Of a stretch of DNA of 64,000 nucleotides, positions 38,930 to 48,841 are shown piece by piece; the stretch's first letter is position 1, and the number at the start of each line of letters is the position of its first letter. The notes below the pieces were generated by a model. The model saw only the letters and a program-made list of their open reading frames with translations. It searched no databases and was not told where the DNA came from. This stretch comes from Marinobacter guineae. GTDB taxonomy: Bacteria > Pseudomonadota > Gammaproteobacteria > Pseudomonadales > Oleiphilaceae. The position numbers and the translations under genes were made by a program. The stretch spans positions 1 to 64,000 of the forward strand of contig NZ_KZ319340.1 of NCBI RefSeq assembly GCF_002744735.1. The letters run 5' to 3'.

Positions 38930-40660
38930 ATGAGCGGACTGATCCCTCAACAGTTTGTTGAAAACCTGCTCGATCGCATAGATCTGGCAGAACTGATCGG
39001 TTCACGCATTACGCTCAAGAAAGCCGGCGCCAATTACAAGGCCTGCTGCCCGTTCCACGACGAGAAAACACCCTCGTTCAACGTCAGGCCAGACAAGGGC
39101 TTTTACCATTGCTTCGGGTGCGGAGCTCATGGCGACGCCATCAGCTTTGTCAGGGAATTTGAAGGCCTGGGCTTTACTGAGGCGGTAGAGGAACTGGCCA
39201 GACGGGTCGGATTGGAAGTGCCCTACGACCAGGCTGCGAAGCAGGAAATCCAGCAGGCCCGAACACTGACAGACGCCCTGGATTTTGCCAGTCGATTTTA
39301 TCATTCGGCATTGCAGGGTCAGCAAGGCGCCTACGCTCGCGACTATCTGAAACAGCGCGGGCTCGATAGCACTGTCATCGAGCAATATCAGGTGGGGTAC
39401 GCGCCATCAACTGGTACCGCCCTGTTCGACGTTGCCAGCAAAGACCTCCAGGGGCCGCTGATCGAGACCGGCACGGTCTCCGACAAATACGGTCGTCCCA
39501 GGGATCTGTTCCGAAACCGGGTTATGTTCCCGATTCGCAACGGCCGGGGCAAAACAGTCGCCTTCGGCGGGCGAACACTGGGCGACGACAAGGCGAAATA
39601 CATCAACTCTCCGGAGTCGGATGTGTTTCACAAAAGCCGCGAGATCTACGGGCTGTTTGAAGCCAGGCAGGCGATCAGGCAGCTCGACAAACTGCTCGTG
39701 GTTGAAGGCTACATGGACGTTATCGCCCTCGCCCAGCACGGCATTCATTATGCCGTTGCAACCCTGGGCACGGCGACGAACCAGGACAGCCTGACCGCCC
39801 TGCTGAGGCAGGTCAGGCACATTGTGTTCTGCTTCGACGGTGACCAGGCCGGATTCAAGGCCGCTGACCGGGCCATGGAAAATGCGCTGGAACTGATGGC
39901 CGACGGCCTCCACCTGCAGTTTCTGATGCTGCCCCAGGGCGAGGACCCGGACACGCTGGTGCGAAAGGAAGGTCCTGAGGCTTTCCAGAAGCGCATTGAC
40001 GGCGCGACGCCTATGTCCCGGTACCTGTTTGACCGGCAGAGCGAAGGCCTGGACCTGCAGCTGCCAGAACACCGGGGCGAACTGAGAGCCCGGGTTGAGC
40101 CAATGCTCAACAAAATGCCCAGAAGCACCCTTCGGGATGCCATGTGGCATGAAATGCTCCGCCTCTGCGGCGGTCGCAATCAGTGGCAAAACCGCCAGCA
40201 GTCACAACAAAAAGGCAGGTGGAACGGCGAGCGACGGGACCGGGTTACCGAAGAACGCATCGACGTAAAACTCAGCAAGGACAGCATTCTCTGTCTGGCC
40301 CTGCTGGAGGCACCGGACCTGGCCACCGAAGTGACAGAACTGGCTAGCAACTCCAGACAGTTCAACCAGGCCCGGAATTTCGCGGACTGGATTCTGGAGA
40401 AGGCCGTCCGGGACCGGAAAGCACTGGTTCGCGAACTGGCACTGGACAATGCAGCCCGCGAGCGGTTTTACCACCTGTTTGACGGGATTGAGCACATACC
40501 GGCGAGGGAAAGCACACTGGCCGCAGCGAGGGAGCTTCTGAGCCCGAACGAGGAAGCATCACGCCAGCTGCGACTGGCAACACTGTTACGCAACCTGTCC
40601 AACCTCACAACCGAGGAACGGCAGGAGCTGAGAGCCCTGAGTGGTGGAACCCGGGACTAA
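38930..40660 (+). CDS. dnaG: DNA primase
   Basis: 576 aa. N-terminal zinc-binding domain with C40-x2-H43 and C61-x2-C64 (CPFH, CFGC), catalytic core with the primase motif DLFRNRVMFPIRNGRGKTVAFGGR, TOPRIM VVEGYMDVIALAQ and FDGDQAGFKAA, and a C-terminal DnaB-interaction domain. GGAG precedes the ATG. Transcription from rpsU must read through the hairpin at 38851. Confidence 0.97.
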   Translation: MSGLIPQQFVENLLDRIDLAELIGSRITLKKAGANYKACCPFHDEKTPSFNVRPDKGFYHCFGCGAHGDAISFVREFEGLGFTEAVEELARRVGLEVPYDQAAKQEIQQARTLTDALDFASRFYHSALQGQQGAYARDYLKQRGLDSTVIEQYQVGYAPSTGTALFDVASKDLQGPLIETGTVSDKYGRPRDLFRNRVMFPIRNGRGKTVAFGGRTLGDDKAKYINSPESDVFHKSREIYGLFEARQAIRQLDKLLVVEGYMDVIALAQHGIHYAVATLGTATNQDSLTALLRQVRHIVFCFDGDQAGFKAADRAMENALELMADGLHLQFLMLPQGEDPDTLVRKEGPEAFQKRIDGATPMSRYLFDRQSEGLDLQLPEHRGELRARVEPMLNKMPRSTLRDAMWHEMLRLCGGRNQWQNRQQSQQKGRWNGERRDRVTEERIDVKLSKDSILCLALLEAPDLATEVTELASNSRQFNQARNFADWILEKAVRDRKALVRELALDNAARERFYHLFDGIEHIPARESTLAAARELLSPNEEASRQLRLATLLRNLSNLTTEERQELRALSGGTRD

Positions 40661-40741
40661 CAGCACTTGAAACTTGACGCACTGATCACCATCTAACCAT
40701 GAAGCCGCGGCTCCTTGGTGGCAGAGCAACCGAGCGACAGC

Positions 40742-40747
40742 TATAAT
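40742..40747 (+). promoter_or_regulatory. Candidate rpoD promoter, -10 element
   Basis: Perfect TATAAT 48 nt before the rpoD start in the dnaG-rpoD gap, with TGGCAG 17 nt upstream as a weak -35. Allows rpoD to be transcribed apart from dnaG. Confidence 0.45.
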
Positions 40748-40794
40748 GGCTGTTTCACTTTTTTCCTTCTGAAAAGCGAGTTCACAGGGTGTCT

Positions 40795-42642
40795 ATGTCA
40801 GGCAATTCGCAAAAATCACGTTTGAAAGACCTCATTGCACGAGGCAAGGAACAAGGTTACCTGACTTACGCCGAGGTAAACGACCACCTCCCGGAAGACA
40901 TCGCTGACCCGGATCAGGTCGAAGACATCATTCGCATGATCAACGACATGGGCATTCAGGTCTCTGAAGTTGCACCGGACGCAGACACGCTTCTTATGAC
41001 CGATGGCGATTCCACGGCGGACGAAGCCGCCGCCGCCGAAGCCGCCGCCGCGCTCGCTGCCGTTGAATCCGATGCCGGCCGCACCACCGACCCGGTCCGC
41101 ATGTACATGCGGGAAATGGGTACCGTGGAGTTGCTGACCCGTGAAGGCGAAATTGTCATCGCCAAGCGTATCGAGGAAGGTATCCGGGATGTCATGGCTG
41201 CCGTCGCGCACTTCCCCGGCATCACCGGCACCGTTAGCCAGGCCTACGACCGCATTATCGAGAACGAAGGCCGCATCAGCGACGTCGTCACCGGCTTTCT
41301 GGATCCGGACGATGCCGAGCCGTTCATGGGCGAGGACACCACTACCGACAGCTCGGACGATTCCGACTCATCGTCCGACAATGACGACGACTCCTCAAAC
41401 GAGGAAGAAACCGAGAGTGGTCCGGACCCGGAAGAAACCCGCCTCCGGTTTGAACTGCTCAACGAGAAGCTGGATGCCGCGAACAAGGCACTGGCCAAGC
41501 ACGGCCGTTCCGACAAGAAAACCCAGCAGGCCCTGAACGAGCTGGGCCAGGTGTTTGCTCCGTTCAAGCTGGCCAACAAGGCATTCGATGAACTGGTCAA
41601 CGTGGTTCGCTCCACCAACGATCTGGTACGCGAGAACGAGCGGGCGATCATGCAGATCTGCGTGCGTGACTGCAAAATGCCGCGCAAGGACTTCATCAAG
41701 TCCTTCCCTGGCAACGAGGTCAACCTCGACTGGGCCGACAAGATTGCCAGAAGCAAAAAACCCTACGCAGCGCCGATTTCGGAGCGTATTGACGAGATTG
41801 TTCGCCTCCAGAAGCGGATCCAGAACGTGCAGAATGAAGTGGATCTGGACGTCGCCGACATCAAGGAAATCAACCGTCGCGTTTCAATTGGTGAAGCCAA
41901 GGCCCGTCGTGCCAAGAAGGAAATGGTCGAGGCCAACCTGCGGCTGGTTATTTCCATCGCCAAGAAGTACACCAATCGCGGCCTGCAGTTCCTCGATCTG
42001 ATTCAGGAAGGCAACATCGGCCTGATGAAGGCCGTCGACAAGTTCGAGTACCGCCGTGGTTACAAATTCTCGACCTACGCCACCTGGTGGATTCGTCAGG
42101 CCATCACCCGCTCCATCGCGGACCAGGCCCGCACCATCCGTATTCCGGTGCACATGATTGAAACCATCAACAAGCTCAACCGCATCTCCCGCCAGATGCT
42201 TCAGGAGATGGGCCGGGAGCCCACGCCGGAAGAGCTTGGCGAGCGCATGGAAATGCCTGAGGACAAGATCCGCAAGGTCCTGAAGATTGCCAAAGAGCCA
42301 ATCTCCATGGAAACCCCGATTGGCGACGACGAAGACAGCCATCTGGGCGACTTCATCGAGGATATCCAGGCCCTCTCCCCGGTGGATTCCGCCACCGCGG
42401 AAGGCCTGCGCGAAGCAACCCGCTCGGTACTGGCCGGCCTCACAGCGCGGGAGTCCAAGGTATTGCGGATGCGCTTCGGTATCGAGATGAACACAGACCA
42501 TACCCTGGAAGAAGTCGGCAAACAGTTCGACGTCACCCGGGAGCGGATCCGTCAGATCGAAGCCAAGGCCCTGCGCAAACTGCGCCACCCGTCACGCTCC
42601 GATCACCTGCGCGGCTTTATTGACGACCAGGGCAACGGATAA
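40795..42642 (+). CDS. rpoD: RNA polymerase primary sigma factor RpoD
   Basis: 615 aa housekeeping sigma-70. Region 1.1 at the N-terminus, region 1.2 ([21 protein letters not shown]), a large non-conserved region with an Asp/Ser/Glu-rich stretch (about 170-215), region 2 with [15 protein letters not shown], and region 4.2 with [18 protein letters not shown]. The ATG at 40795 gives the standard N-terminus [16 protein letters not shown] 40789 is in frame two codons upstream. Last protein gene of the rpsU-dnaG-rpoD group. Confidence 0.98.
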   Translation: MSGNSQKSRLKDLIARGKEQGYLTYAEVNDHLPEDIADPDQVEDIIRMINDMGIQVSEVAPDADTLLMTDGDSTADEAAAAEAAAALAAVESDAGRTTDPVRMYMREMGTVELLTREGEIVIAKRIEEGIRDVMAAVAHFPGITGTVSQAYDRIIENEGRISDVVTGFLDPDDAEPFMGEDTTTDSSDDSDSSSDNDDDSSNEEETESGPDPEETRLRFELLNEKLDAANKALAKHGRSDKKTQQALNELGQVFAPFKLANKAFDELVNVVRSTNDLVRENERAIMQICVRDCKMPRKDFIKSFPGNEVNLDWADKIARSKKPYAAPISERIDEIVRLQKRIQNVQNEVDLDVADIKEINRRVSIGEAKARRAKKEMVEANLRLVISIAKKYTNRGLQFLDLIQEGNIGLMKAVDKFEYRRGYKFSTYATWWIRQAITRSIADQARTIRIPVHMIETINKLNRISRQMLQEMGREPTPEELGERMEMPEDKIRKVLKIAKEPISMETPIGDDEDSHLGDFIEDIQALSPVDSATAEGLREATRSVLAGLTARESKVLRMRFGIEMNTDHTLEEVGKQFDVTRERIRQIEAKALRKLRHPSRSDHLRGFIDDQGNG

Positions 42643-42656
42643 GCACCACAACAGTA

Positions 42657-42699
42657 GCGGGCGCCACACCTCACCGGTATAATGGCGCCCGCTTTGTTT
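42657..42699 (+). terminator. rpoD terminator whose loop contains a -10 element
   Basis: GCGGGCGCC (42657-42665) pairs perfectly with GGCGCCCGC (42684-42692), then TTTGTTT. The 18-nt loop contains GGTATAAT (TATAAT at 42678-42683), a plausible -10 for the tRNA gene 57 nt further on. Confidence 0.7.
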
Positions 42700-42739
42700 C
42701 CCCTTCGGAAACACCTTTCAAAACAGCGTTCGCTGAACG

Positions 42740-42816
<77 letters not shown>

Positions 42817-42923
42817 ATTTCAAGCAGTTACCGCCGGACGGCAATTACTGTAACCCTCCTAATTCTCAACGAACTGAAGAATGAGCTAAGCACTCGTTAA
42901 TCTCATCAAATAACTTAAATCTT

Positions 42924-43149
42924 CCGACAATCCGAGCAGTGATCTACACCACCAATGCCATTGAGTCGCTCAACAGCGTCATCCGCAAAGCTACCAAGCG
43001 CCGGAAAATATTCCCCCTACGATGATTCGGCACTGAAAGTAGCCTTCCTGGCAATCCAGAAGCCTCAAAGACATAGGCCATGCCGTTCCGTGACTGGGAG
43101 TCATTGCTACCCTTCCATGAAGGTTTTGCCTCGCATAACTTTCACCGTC
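42924..43149 (+). pseudogene. Decayed IS256-family transposase, C-terminal remnant
   Basis: Translation gives VIYTTNAIESLNSVIRK and ATKRRKIFP, the signature of IS256-type transposases, then a +1 frameshift at about 43017, then DDSALKVAFLAIQK, a second frameshift at about 43063, an in-frame TAG, and FRDWESLLPFHEGF. About 75 codons of the 3' end survive; the 5' part and inverted repeats are gone. It lies about 110 nt after the tRNA gene and marks an old insertion. Confidence 0.85.
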
Positions 43150-43366
43150 GTTTTTTTTTACACTTTTAAGTTTATATACACCTACAGCCAACCTCTGCAA
43201 CTCCTCAAGCCTTGTTTCTCCGGGTCAAGTTTTCGTTTGGCATAAATAATGAATGTTCATTAGAAGACAAGACTAGGGCGTGAATTTGCAGTTGCTCTCA
43301 GCTTATCGGATGAAAGTTGGACCATCACAGTCAACGCAATAGCATGCAGAACGAAAGGAATTCGAA
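43150..43366 (+). other. Gap between the IS remnant and the PEP-CTERM gene
   Basis: Little that I can interpret. It contains a T8 tract (43151), AT-rich sequence, and GGCATAAATAATG near 43240 that could hold a -10 element. An AAAGGAA ribosome site precedes the next gene. Confidence 0.3.
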
Positions 43367-43945
43367 ATGAGGAACATTAACCCGTTTTCCAACATAGCGG
43401 TAGCATCCGCAGCTCTTCTACTCTCTGTCAATGCCCACGCCTTATTGCTGCAGCCTCCGGGAAATGGCTCCAGCAATGAGACAAGCGCCTCTCAGGAAGA
43501 ATCAGAACTCATTAGTGCATTAGGGTTAGGTGGCGTCGATCTGGACCTACTCTATAAAGCCGATTTTGATACTGGAGACGAGGAAGGTGCGTTCGAAACG
43601 TCATATTCAACATCCTGGATTCTGGATGGTGAAAACGAAGCCACCGGAGCGGATATTACTTGGGACGGAGTATTGGCGGCAATTACCTGCCCATCATGCT
43701 ACGTTGCCGTAAAGGATGGAAACAACACACCGGGATTCTATTTCTTTGATATTTCGAATTTGTGGAATGGCACTGATCCCTTGGAATTCCGGAATTTCTG
43801 GCCGGATAACGGCGCCATTTCCCACATCTCGATCTATGGTAAAGAAATGACTGTGCAAGTGCCCGAGCCCGGCACGATGGGTCTGCTGGGGTTAGGCATA
43901 CTTGGACTCATGACAGTTAGGCGTAAAATTCATAAAAGCACTTAG
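43367..43945 (+). CDS. PEP-CTERM sorting domain protein
   Basis: 192 aa secreted protein. Signal peptide at 5-27 (ending NAHA), a beta-rich central domain with two cysteines in ITCPSCYVAVK, and the C-terminal signal VPEPGTMGLLGLGILGLMTVRRK: Pro-Glu-Pro, hydrophobic helix, basic end. Such signals are cut by exosortase EpsH-type proteases and the proteins are linked to exopolysaccharide or biofilm. No exosortase lies in the window. The gene is visibly AT-richer than its neighbours and sits beside an IS remnant, suggesting transfer. Confidence 0.88.
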   Translation: MRNINPFSNIAVASAALLLSVNAHALLLQPPGNGSSNETSASQEESELISALGLGGVDLDLLYKADFDTGDEEGAFETSYSTSWILDGENEATGADITWDGVLAAITCPSCYVAVKDGNNTPGFYFFDISNLWNGTDPLEFRNFWPDNGAISHISIYGKEMTVQVPEPGTMGLLGLGILGLMTVRRKIHKST

Positions 43946-43970
43946 TTGTCGATAAATTTTACACTCCTGT

Positions 43971-43995
43971 AAGCTCCCCTGTTGGGGAGCTTTTT
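43971..43995 (+). terminator. Terminator of the PEP-CTERM gene
   Basis: AGCTCCCC (43972-43979) and GGGGAGCT (43984-43991) with loop TGTT, followed by T5. Classic intrinsic terminator 26 nt after the stop. Confidence 0.88.
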
Positions 43996-44239
43996 GTACA
44001 CCCCTTCTTGATTGGTTCGTTCAAACTTCCAACCGAAAAGGGACAGCTGCAATGCAATACTCTCCCATGAAAACATAACTCTGCATCGCTAATTCGGATA
44101 ACCTGATCCTGTCGACAGAGATTCCCGTCAAAAAAGCCAACGTCCCCAAAAAACAAGCCGAATACACTACCTCCTGAACAAAAATACCAGCCGTGCTCAC
44201 GGCCCGAGTATAAAAACAACGAAGTAATGGAGTGTATCA
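43996..44239 (+). promoter_or_regulatory. Leader region of the FadL-type gene
   Basis: No gene seen. Close to the start is AAAAACAA (44212-44219), matching AAnAAnAA, 9 nt before the ribosome site GGAG (44229-44232). A GTATAAAAA overlaps it, which could also be a -10. No confident -35. Confidence 0.35.
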
Positions 44240-45577
44240 ATGGCTTTTTCCTCCCGTTCCTGGTCAAGGGCACTGTCTCTTGCTATCGCCGCCGCGTCTG
44301 TCGGTTTCTCAGCTTCAGTTAATGCCAGTATGGGCAACCTGGGCACCACCTATGGCGTCATGCCAGTGGATGTCGCTACGGCCCAGTCCCTGTCCATGTT
44401 CAATGACCAGGTGTCCGCCACCTATTACAACCCCGCTTACCTCACCAAGGATGAGCGTGGGGAGCTGACGGCAGGCATTCTGCACGCCGAACAGGAGTTG
44501 CGTTCTGCTAACCCGAATGCCCATGGCGACATCCTGGCCAACTCGCCGAGCCAGCACGTTCTGATTGGTATGAAAACCAATCTTGGTTCGCTGACTCGCT
44601 TCGAGCACCCGATCTATCTGGGGTTCATTGCCGGTGTCGAGAAATACGGTAAGGAAATGCTGGCCTTTGATTCGCAGACCACGGAGAACGGCCAGTTCCT
44701 CCAGTACGGTAAAGAGCCCCTGTTCCTGAACATCGGTGGCGCTACGCCACTCTGGCGAGGCATATCCGCGGGTGCGTCAGTGCGCGTTACCCTGGATGCC
44801 CAGGCAAACCTTGACGCGGTCTCTACCCTGGGAGGCGAAACCAGCCGCGAGAAGCTTGCAGTCAATGCCGAGCCCTCACTGAAAACCATTCTGGGCACCA
44901 CCATTGATCTGGGCAGCACGCTTTGCCCTGACAGCGACTGCTTTCTGAACGGCTGGGAGACGGCCTTTACCTATCGCACCAAATCAGCGGCCTCCACATC
45001 GGTGGATTCCAACATCATTGTCACCCAGACCATTCCGGACCCCGGCCTGAGCCTGGCGGTCTCTACCATTGATTCCTTCCAGCCGGAAACCTTCGGCTTT
45101 GGCGCTCAATACAAGGGCGAGAACTGGCGGGTTGGTGGCAGCGTGGAGCAGCAGAACTGGTCGGAGCTGGAGAACGAGTTTTCCTCCGACACCATTAAGG
45201 ATCAGCAATCCGCGCCACCTGGCAGCCGAATACAGTTCGACGACGTGCTGATTCCACGGATCGGTGCCGAGTACGCCCTCAACAAGAATTTCTCCGTACG
45301 CGGCGGTATTGCCTATGAGGAATCCCCCCTCAAATCCACCCGCAATCCGGAGATCAATTATCTCGACACCGACAAGATCGTCGTCGGCCTGGGCTTGAGT
45401 GCCACCTACGACCGCACCCGGCTGCTGGCCCACCCCGTGCGCCTGGATATTGGCTATCAATATCAGCAATTGCAGGAGCGGGATTTCACGCTGGTGGATT
45501 TTGACGGCAACGAAACGCCGGTTACGGCGGACGGCGACGTTCACGTTGTCAGCGGCTCCATCACCCTGAAGTTTTAA
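44240..45577 (+). CDS. aupA: FadL-family outer-membrane hydrophobic-substrate channel, AupA-like
   Basis: 445 aa. Signal peptide ends near residue 30 (SASVNA-SMG). The mature N-terminus has the FadL-type hatch (MFNDQVSATYYNPAYLTKDE), and the rest alternates barrel strands ending in SGSITLKF with terminal Phe. Paired with a large lipoprotein 12 nt downstream, this resembles the aupAB operon of Marinobacter hydrocarbonoclasticus, where AupA takes up micellar alkanes. I assign the symbol by family and neighbour; another FadL/TodX paralogue cannot be excluded. Confidence 0.62.
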   Translation: MAFSSRSWSRALSLAIAAASVGFSASVNASMGNLGTTYGVMPVDVATAQSLSMFNDQVSATYYNPAYLTKDERGELTAGILHAEQELRSANPNAHGDILANSPSQHVLIGMKTNLGSLTRFEHPIYLGFIAGVEKYGKEMLAFDSQTTENGQFLQYGKEPLFLNIGGATPLWRGISAGASVRVTLDAQANLDAVSTLGGETSREKLAVNAEPSLKTILGTTIDLGSTLCPDSDCFLNGWETAFTYRTKSAASTSVDSNIIVTQTIPDPGLSLAVSTIDSFQPETFGFGAQYKGENWRVGGSVEQQNWSELENEFSSDTIKDQQSAPPGSRIQFDDVLIPRIGAEYALNKNFSVRGGIAYEESPLKSTRNPEINYLDTDKIVVGLGLSATYDRTRLLAHPVRLDIGYQYQQLQERDFTLVDFDGNETPVTADGDVHVVSGSITLKF

Positions 45578-45589
45578 GGAGGGCACGCC

Positions 45590-48500
45590 ATGAAGTACAA
45601 CAAAACACTGGCATTGGTTCCCGCCCTGTTCTTGGCCGCCTGTGGCGGAAGCGAACAGACCATGAACGAGAAAGTCTCTCCCGGCTCGGTAGTTTATTCC
45701 TATCCGGCTGACGGGCAGCCGGATGTCAGCCCGAAGGCTGACATCGTTCTGCGCTTCAGCCATGCCTTGACCGATGAGGATGCGGATCTGCAAAACAAAA
45801 TCCTGGTGGAATCACAGGGCCAGTCCGTGCCCTTCTCGATCACCCGTATAGACGGGGGCAAGAGCCTGAAACTGTCACCCGCCTCGGAACTGAAAAAACT
45901 CGGCGCCTACACGGTGAGCTTCAGTGAGCCACTGATTGCCGAAGGCGGTCGGGAGATCGACACACCCAACGCAGTAGGCGACATCGGTATCCAGTTTGAG
46001 ACCCGGGGCAGTTTCTCCGGTCCGGCGAGCATAACCAACTCGGCCGAAGGTTTTGGTATTGCCTGGCAGGTGCCGGCAAACAACAGTCCCTTCGAGGCTA
46101 TGAACTTTTCCACCTTCCGACTGGCCATGACCCATCCCGTCCACCCCGATTGGAAGGCCCTCGGCGGGTCGATCCAGCTTCTGGATGGAAACGGCGAATC
46201 AGTTCCCGCGATGGTTCTGGTGAAAGGCAACCGTATAACCGTGGACCCCTGTCTGGTCGAGGATCCCAGGGAATGTGGCAGCAAGGGTGACGTTCTGGAC
46301 ACCAGACAGACCTACACCCTGCAGCTTGATAATCTGGCCAGCCTGACCTCCCCGCAAGGCGACCGGTTCAGCCAGGAGATTACATTCACACCCCGCGAGA
46401 CCGGTCCTACAGTGGTACTGCAGCAATCTGCCGTTGATTCGGGACTGGCCGCAGGCGCGTCGGAAGAAGACGCGACCCGATCGGTTCTGAATGGGCAGAT
46501 CATCAACGGTGTCACCCTTAACTCTGTGCTGCAGGGTGAGGCAGGCCCCTCTCAGCAAAGCGGAGACCTGTTCGCAGAGCTGGCTTTTGCACCAGCTTTT
46601 GAAGCGGATGAAGCACTGCCGTTACGCATTGCTCGTGGCAGCGTCCTGAACAGCACCAGCCTGGATGTTCTCGTGGGCGGCGCGGTTCCCGTTCTGGACG
46701 CCGCCAACGGACAACTCCAGACCACCGGCAACATCAAGGTCACCATGTTGTCAGATGCCTCCGGCTATCTCAGCCCCAACCCCTATACCGATGACTTCAA
46801 TGCTCCCAGGCACATTACCTTGTTCATGGATGTTTCCATGAACACCGAGAACGGACAGCCCAACGCGGCCCTTTCTCAGGACCTGATGGGGGTGGAGCTG
46901 CGCGGTATCGCCCTGGTGCAGGATGGCGTGCTGACCATCGACGCCATTGGCATGGTGGAGCCGAACCTTCTGGGCCAGGAGTACACCGACTCAACCATCG
47001 CGTTCCACCTGCAGGCGGCCACCGATGCCGATTCAGTGCTTGATGCCGAGATGCTCCGTGAGTTGGACAGCAAAGCGCCAAGCCTTGTGAGTTGGATGCC
47101 TGGCCCTGAAAACGCGATTCCGGACACGCGCCAGTCCATGCAACGGCCCGGGGACCCGGTCATTCTGTTCTTTGACGAGCCTCTGGCCCCCGACTCCATC
47201 AAGACAGGCGTTTCACTGTTCGCTGATGGTGTTCCTGTGAGTGCCCTTGAAACACGACTGGACGGCACAGCAGTCATTCTGAACCCGGAAGCTGGCCTAC
47301 GCCATGGCGTTGACTACAAGCTGGTGATCGACGGGCTGACCGACCTCGCCGGCAACCCCGCCACCACAGCTCCCCTCCGGTTTTCTCTCGACGATATTGG
47401 TGGCCCCTCTGTAACCAGACGCCCTGCCCTTGCCCTGACAACCTACCCGGGATACCCCTGTGAGACAGATCACAGCTTGTTGGACCTCTCAGCCGGTGTG
47501 CTCGGGCAATGTTACTCCGATGGGGGTGTGGGCGATGTACTGCCGGTCAGCCAAATGCCATCAGATCGCCCCATTACCGTGGTCTTTTCAAAGTCCATGG
47601 AGCTGGATTCCATCATGGCCGGCGACACCTTCACCGTGGAAAAAGTAAGCCAGGCGCCAAATGGCTCCATCACGGTGCTGGAAAGCGAGGTTCCTGGCCG
47701 GCTCGAGAAGAGCCTCCAACGAATCCGCTTCTACCCGGATCAGCCCTGGGAGGCCGGCGCCCACTATCGCTACACCCTGAAGTCGTCTGAAGATGCCGGA
47801 ACCTGCACCGCTGGCGCCTACACCTCGATTTGCGATTCCGATGGCCTGGCCCTCAAGACGGACCTGCTTGAAGGATTGAATGACGGTGGTAACAACAACG
47901 GGCCGGACCACATGGTGATTTACTTCACTGGTACCGAGCCACTGGAGAGCGCATTCACGCCTCTACGGAACCTGCCTGTTCGCGACACCAACGCCAACTT
48001 CCTGGTGGACTGCAACGCCAACACCGATCCGGACTGTCTCGAGCCTTTCGCCCATGAAGGTAGTGATGACGACGGATGGGAGGCTTCGGCAAACTCCACC
48101 AAGCTGAAGGTCCGAAACAACCTGGCATCTGCATCACCGCCCCTCATCGTAGCCAGTAATGCAGATGCCCGTGTGGGTTGCGAGACCGGCGACCGGTGCC
48201 CAAAAAACAAATTCATCTATCAGACCTACGCCCTTAATACGGAGGTGCTCGGTCCCGGCATTTACAAGCCAACAGGCGATGAAGGGATTCTCGTCAATCT
48301 GTACCCCACGCAACTTGCGACTACATCCATCAGCGTGTTCACAGAGCTTCGGGTGTTCGGTTTCATTCCGCTGCAGGAGGAATCCATAACCAATACCCAG
48401 GTCCTCCGTATGCGCTACGCCAAGGACGACCCGTCGTGTTCGGGCTCGGGCTGCAGACGCTCCAGCCTGATACCCGGGGTGATAACCGAAGGTGAAAATG

Positions 48501-48817
48501 GCCAGCCGGTTTTCAAGACCCGCGCCGAACTGATGCTCGATGCGCCCGACATGGAAATTCCACTGGGTGGTCGCCACGATCTGTACGGCCGTGAATTCGT
48601 GCTCGAACTCGAGGGGAACATCACGTTCTTCGACGACGGCCGGATGCAGATTGAGCAACGGAACTCGAACCTGGTCGACATCAATGTCCGGGCGCGGGCC
48701 CTGGGAGTGCCAGGCGGCGAAATTGTAACGATAGATCTGCCCCTTCAGATCCCCGAACAAGGCGTCTACCTCAACTTCATTTCCAACCCGGTGAAGGAGA
48801 TCCCTGCAGAGGAATAG
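45590..48817 (+). CDS. aupB: Large lipoprotein with Ig-like (Big_5) repeats, AupB-like
   Basis: 1075 aa. Lipobox LAAC at residues 16-19 (lipidated C19), followed by GGSEQ. A Big_5/SbsA Ig-like domain spans about 35-120 (VVYSYPADGQPDVSPKADIV, LRFSHAL) with at least two more recognisable by the pattern of a strand then DPVILFFDEPL (about 515-610) and RPITVVFSKSM (about 665-760). No catalytic motif. It is coupled to the FadL-type gene. AupB in Marinobacter was reported as an inner-membrane partner of AupA; the +2 residue here is Gly, so the final membrane is uncertain. A strong terminator follows. Confidence 0.58.
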   Translation: MKYNKTLALVPALFLAACGGSEQTMNEKVSPGSVVYSYPADGQPDVSPKADIVLRFSHALTDEDADLQNKILVESQGQSVPFSITRIDGGKSLKLSPASELKKLGAYTVSFSEPLIAEGGREIDTPNAVGDIGIQFETRGSFSGPASITNSAEGFGIAWQVPANNSPFEAMNFSTFRLAMTHPVHPDWKALGGSIQLLDGNGESVPAMVLVKGNRITVDPCLVEDPRECGSKGDVLDTRQTYTLQLDNLASLTSPQGDRFSQEITFTPRETGPTVVLQQSAVDSGLAAGASEEDATRSVLNGQIINGVTLNSVLQGEAGPSQQSGDLFAELAFAPAFEADEALPLRIARGSVLNSTSLDVLVGGAVPVLDAANGQLQTTGNIKVTMLSDASGYLSPNPYTDDFNAPRHITLFMDVSMNTENGQPNAALSQDLMGVELRGIALVQDGVLTIDAIGMVEPNLLGQEYTDSTIAFHLQAATDADSVLDAEMLRELDSKAPSLVSWMPGPENAIPDTRQSMQRPGDPVILFFDEPLAPDSIKTGVSLFADGVPVSALETRLDGTAVILNPEAGLRHGVDYKLVIDGLTDLAGNPATTAPLRFSLDDIGGPSVTRRPALALTTYPGYPCETDHSLLDLSAGVLGQCYSDGGVGDVLPVSQMPSDRPITVVFSKSMELDSIMAGDTFTVEKVSQAPNGSITVLESEVPGRLEKSLQRIRFYPDQPWEAGAHYRYTLKSSEDAGTCTAGAYTSICDSDGLALKTDLLEGLNDGGNNNGPDHMVIYFTGTEPLESAFTPLRNLPVRDTNANFLVDCNANTDPDCLEPFAHEGSDDDGWEASANSTKLKVRNNLASASPPLIVASNADARVGCETGDRCPKNKFIYQTYALNTEVLGPGIYKPTGDEGILVNLYPTQLATTSISVFTELRVFGFIPLQEESITNTQVLRMRYAKDDPSCSGSGCRRSSLIPGVITEGENGQPVFKTRAELMLDAPDMEIPLGGRHDLYGREFVLELEGNITFFDDGRMQIEQRNSNLVDINVRARALGVPGGEIVTIDLPLQIPEQGVYLNFISNPVKEIPAEE

Positions 48818-48841
48818 GCGTCACCTGGGTCGCCGAGACAG

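Noticed and set aside
42985-43245. ORFs overlapping the IS256 remnant
   Set aside because: They arise from frameshifted transposase codons; the transposase signature reads across three frames.
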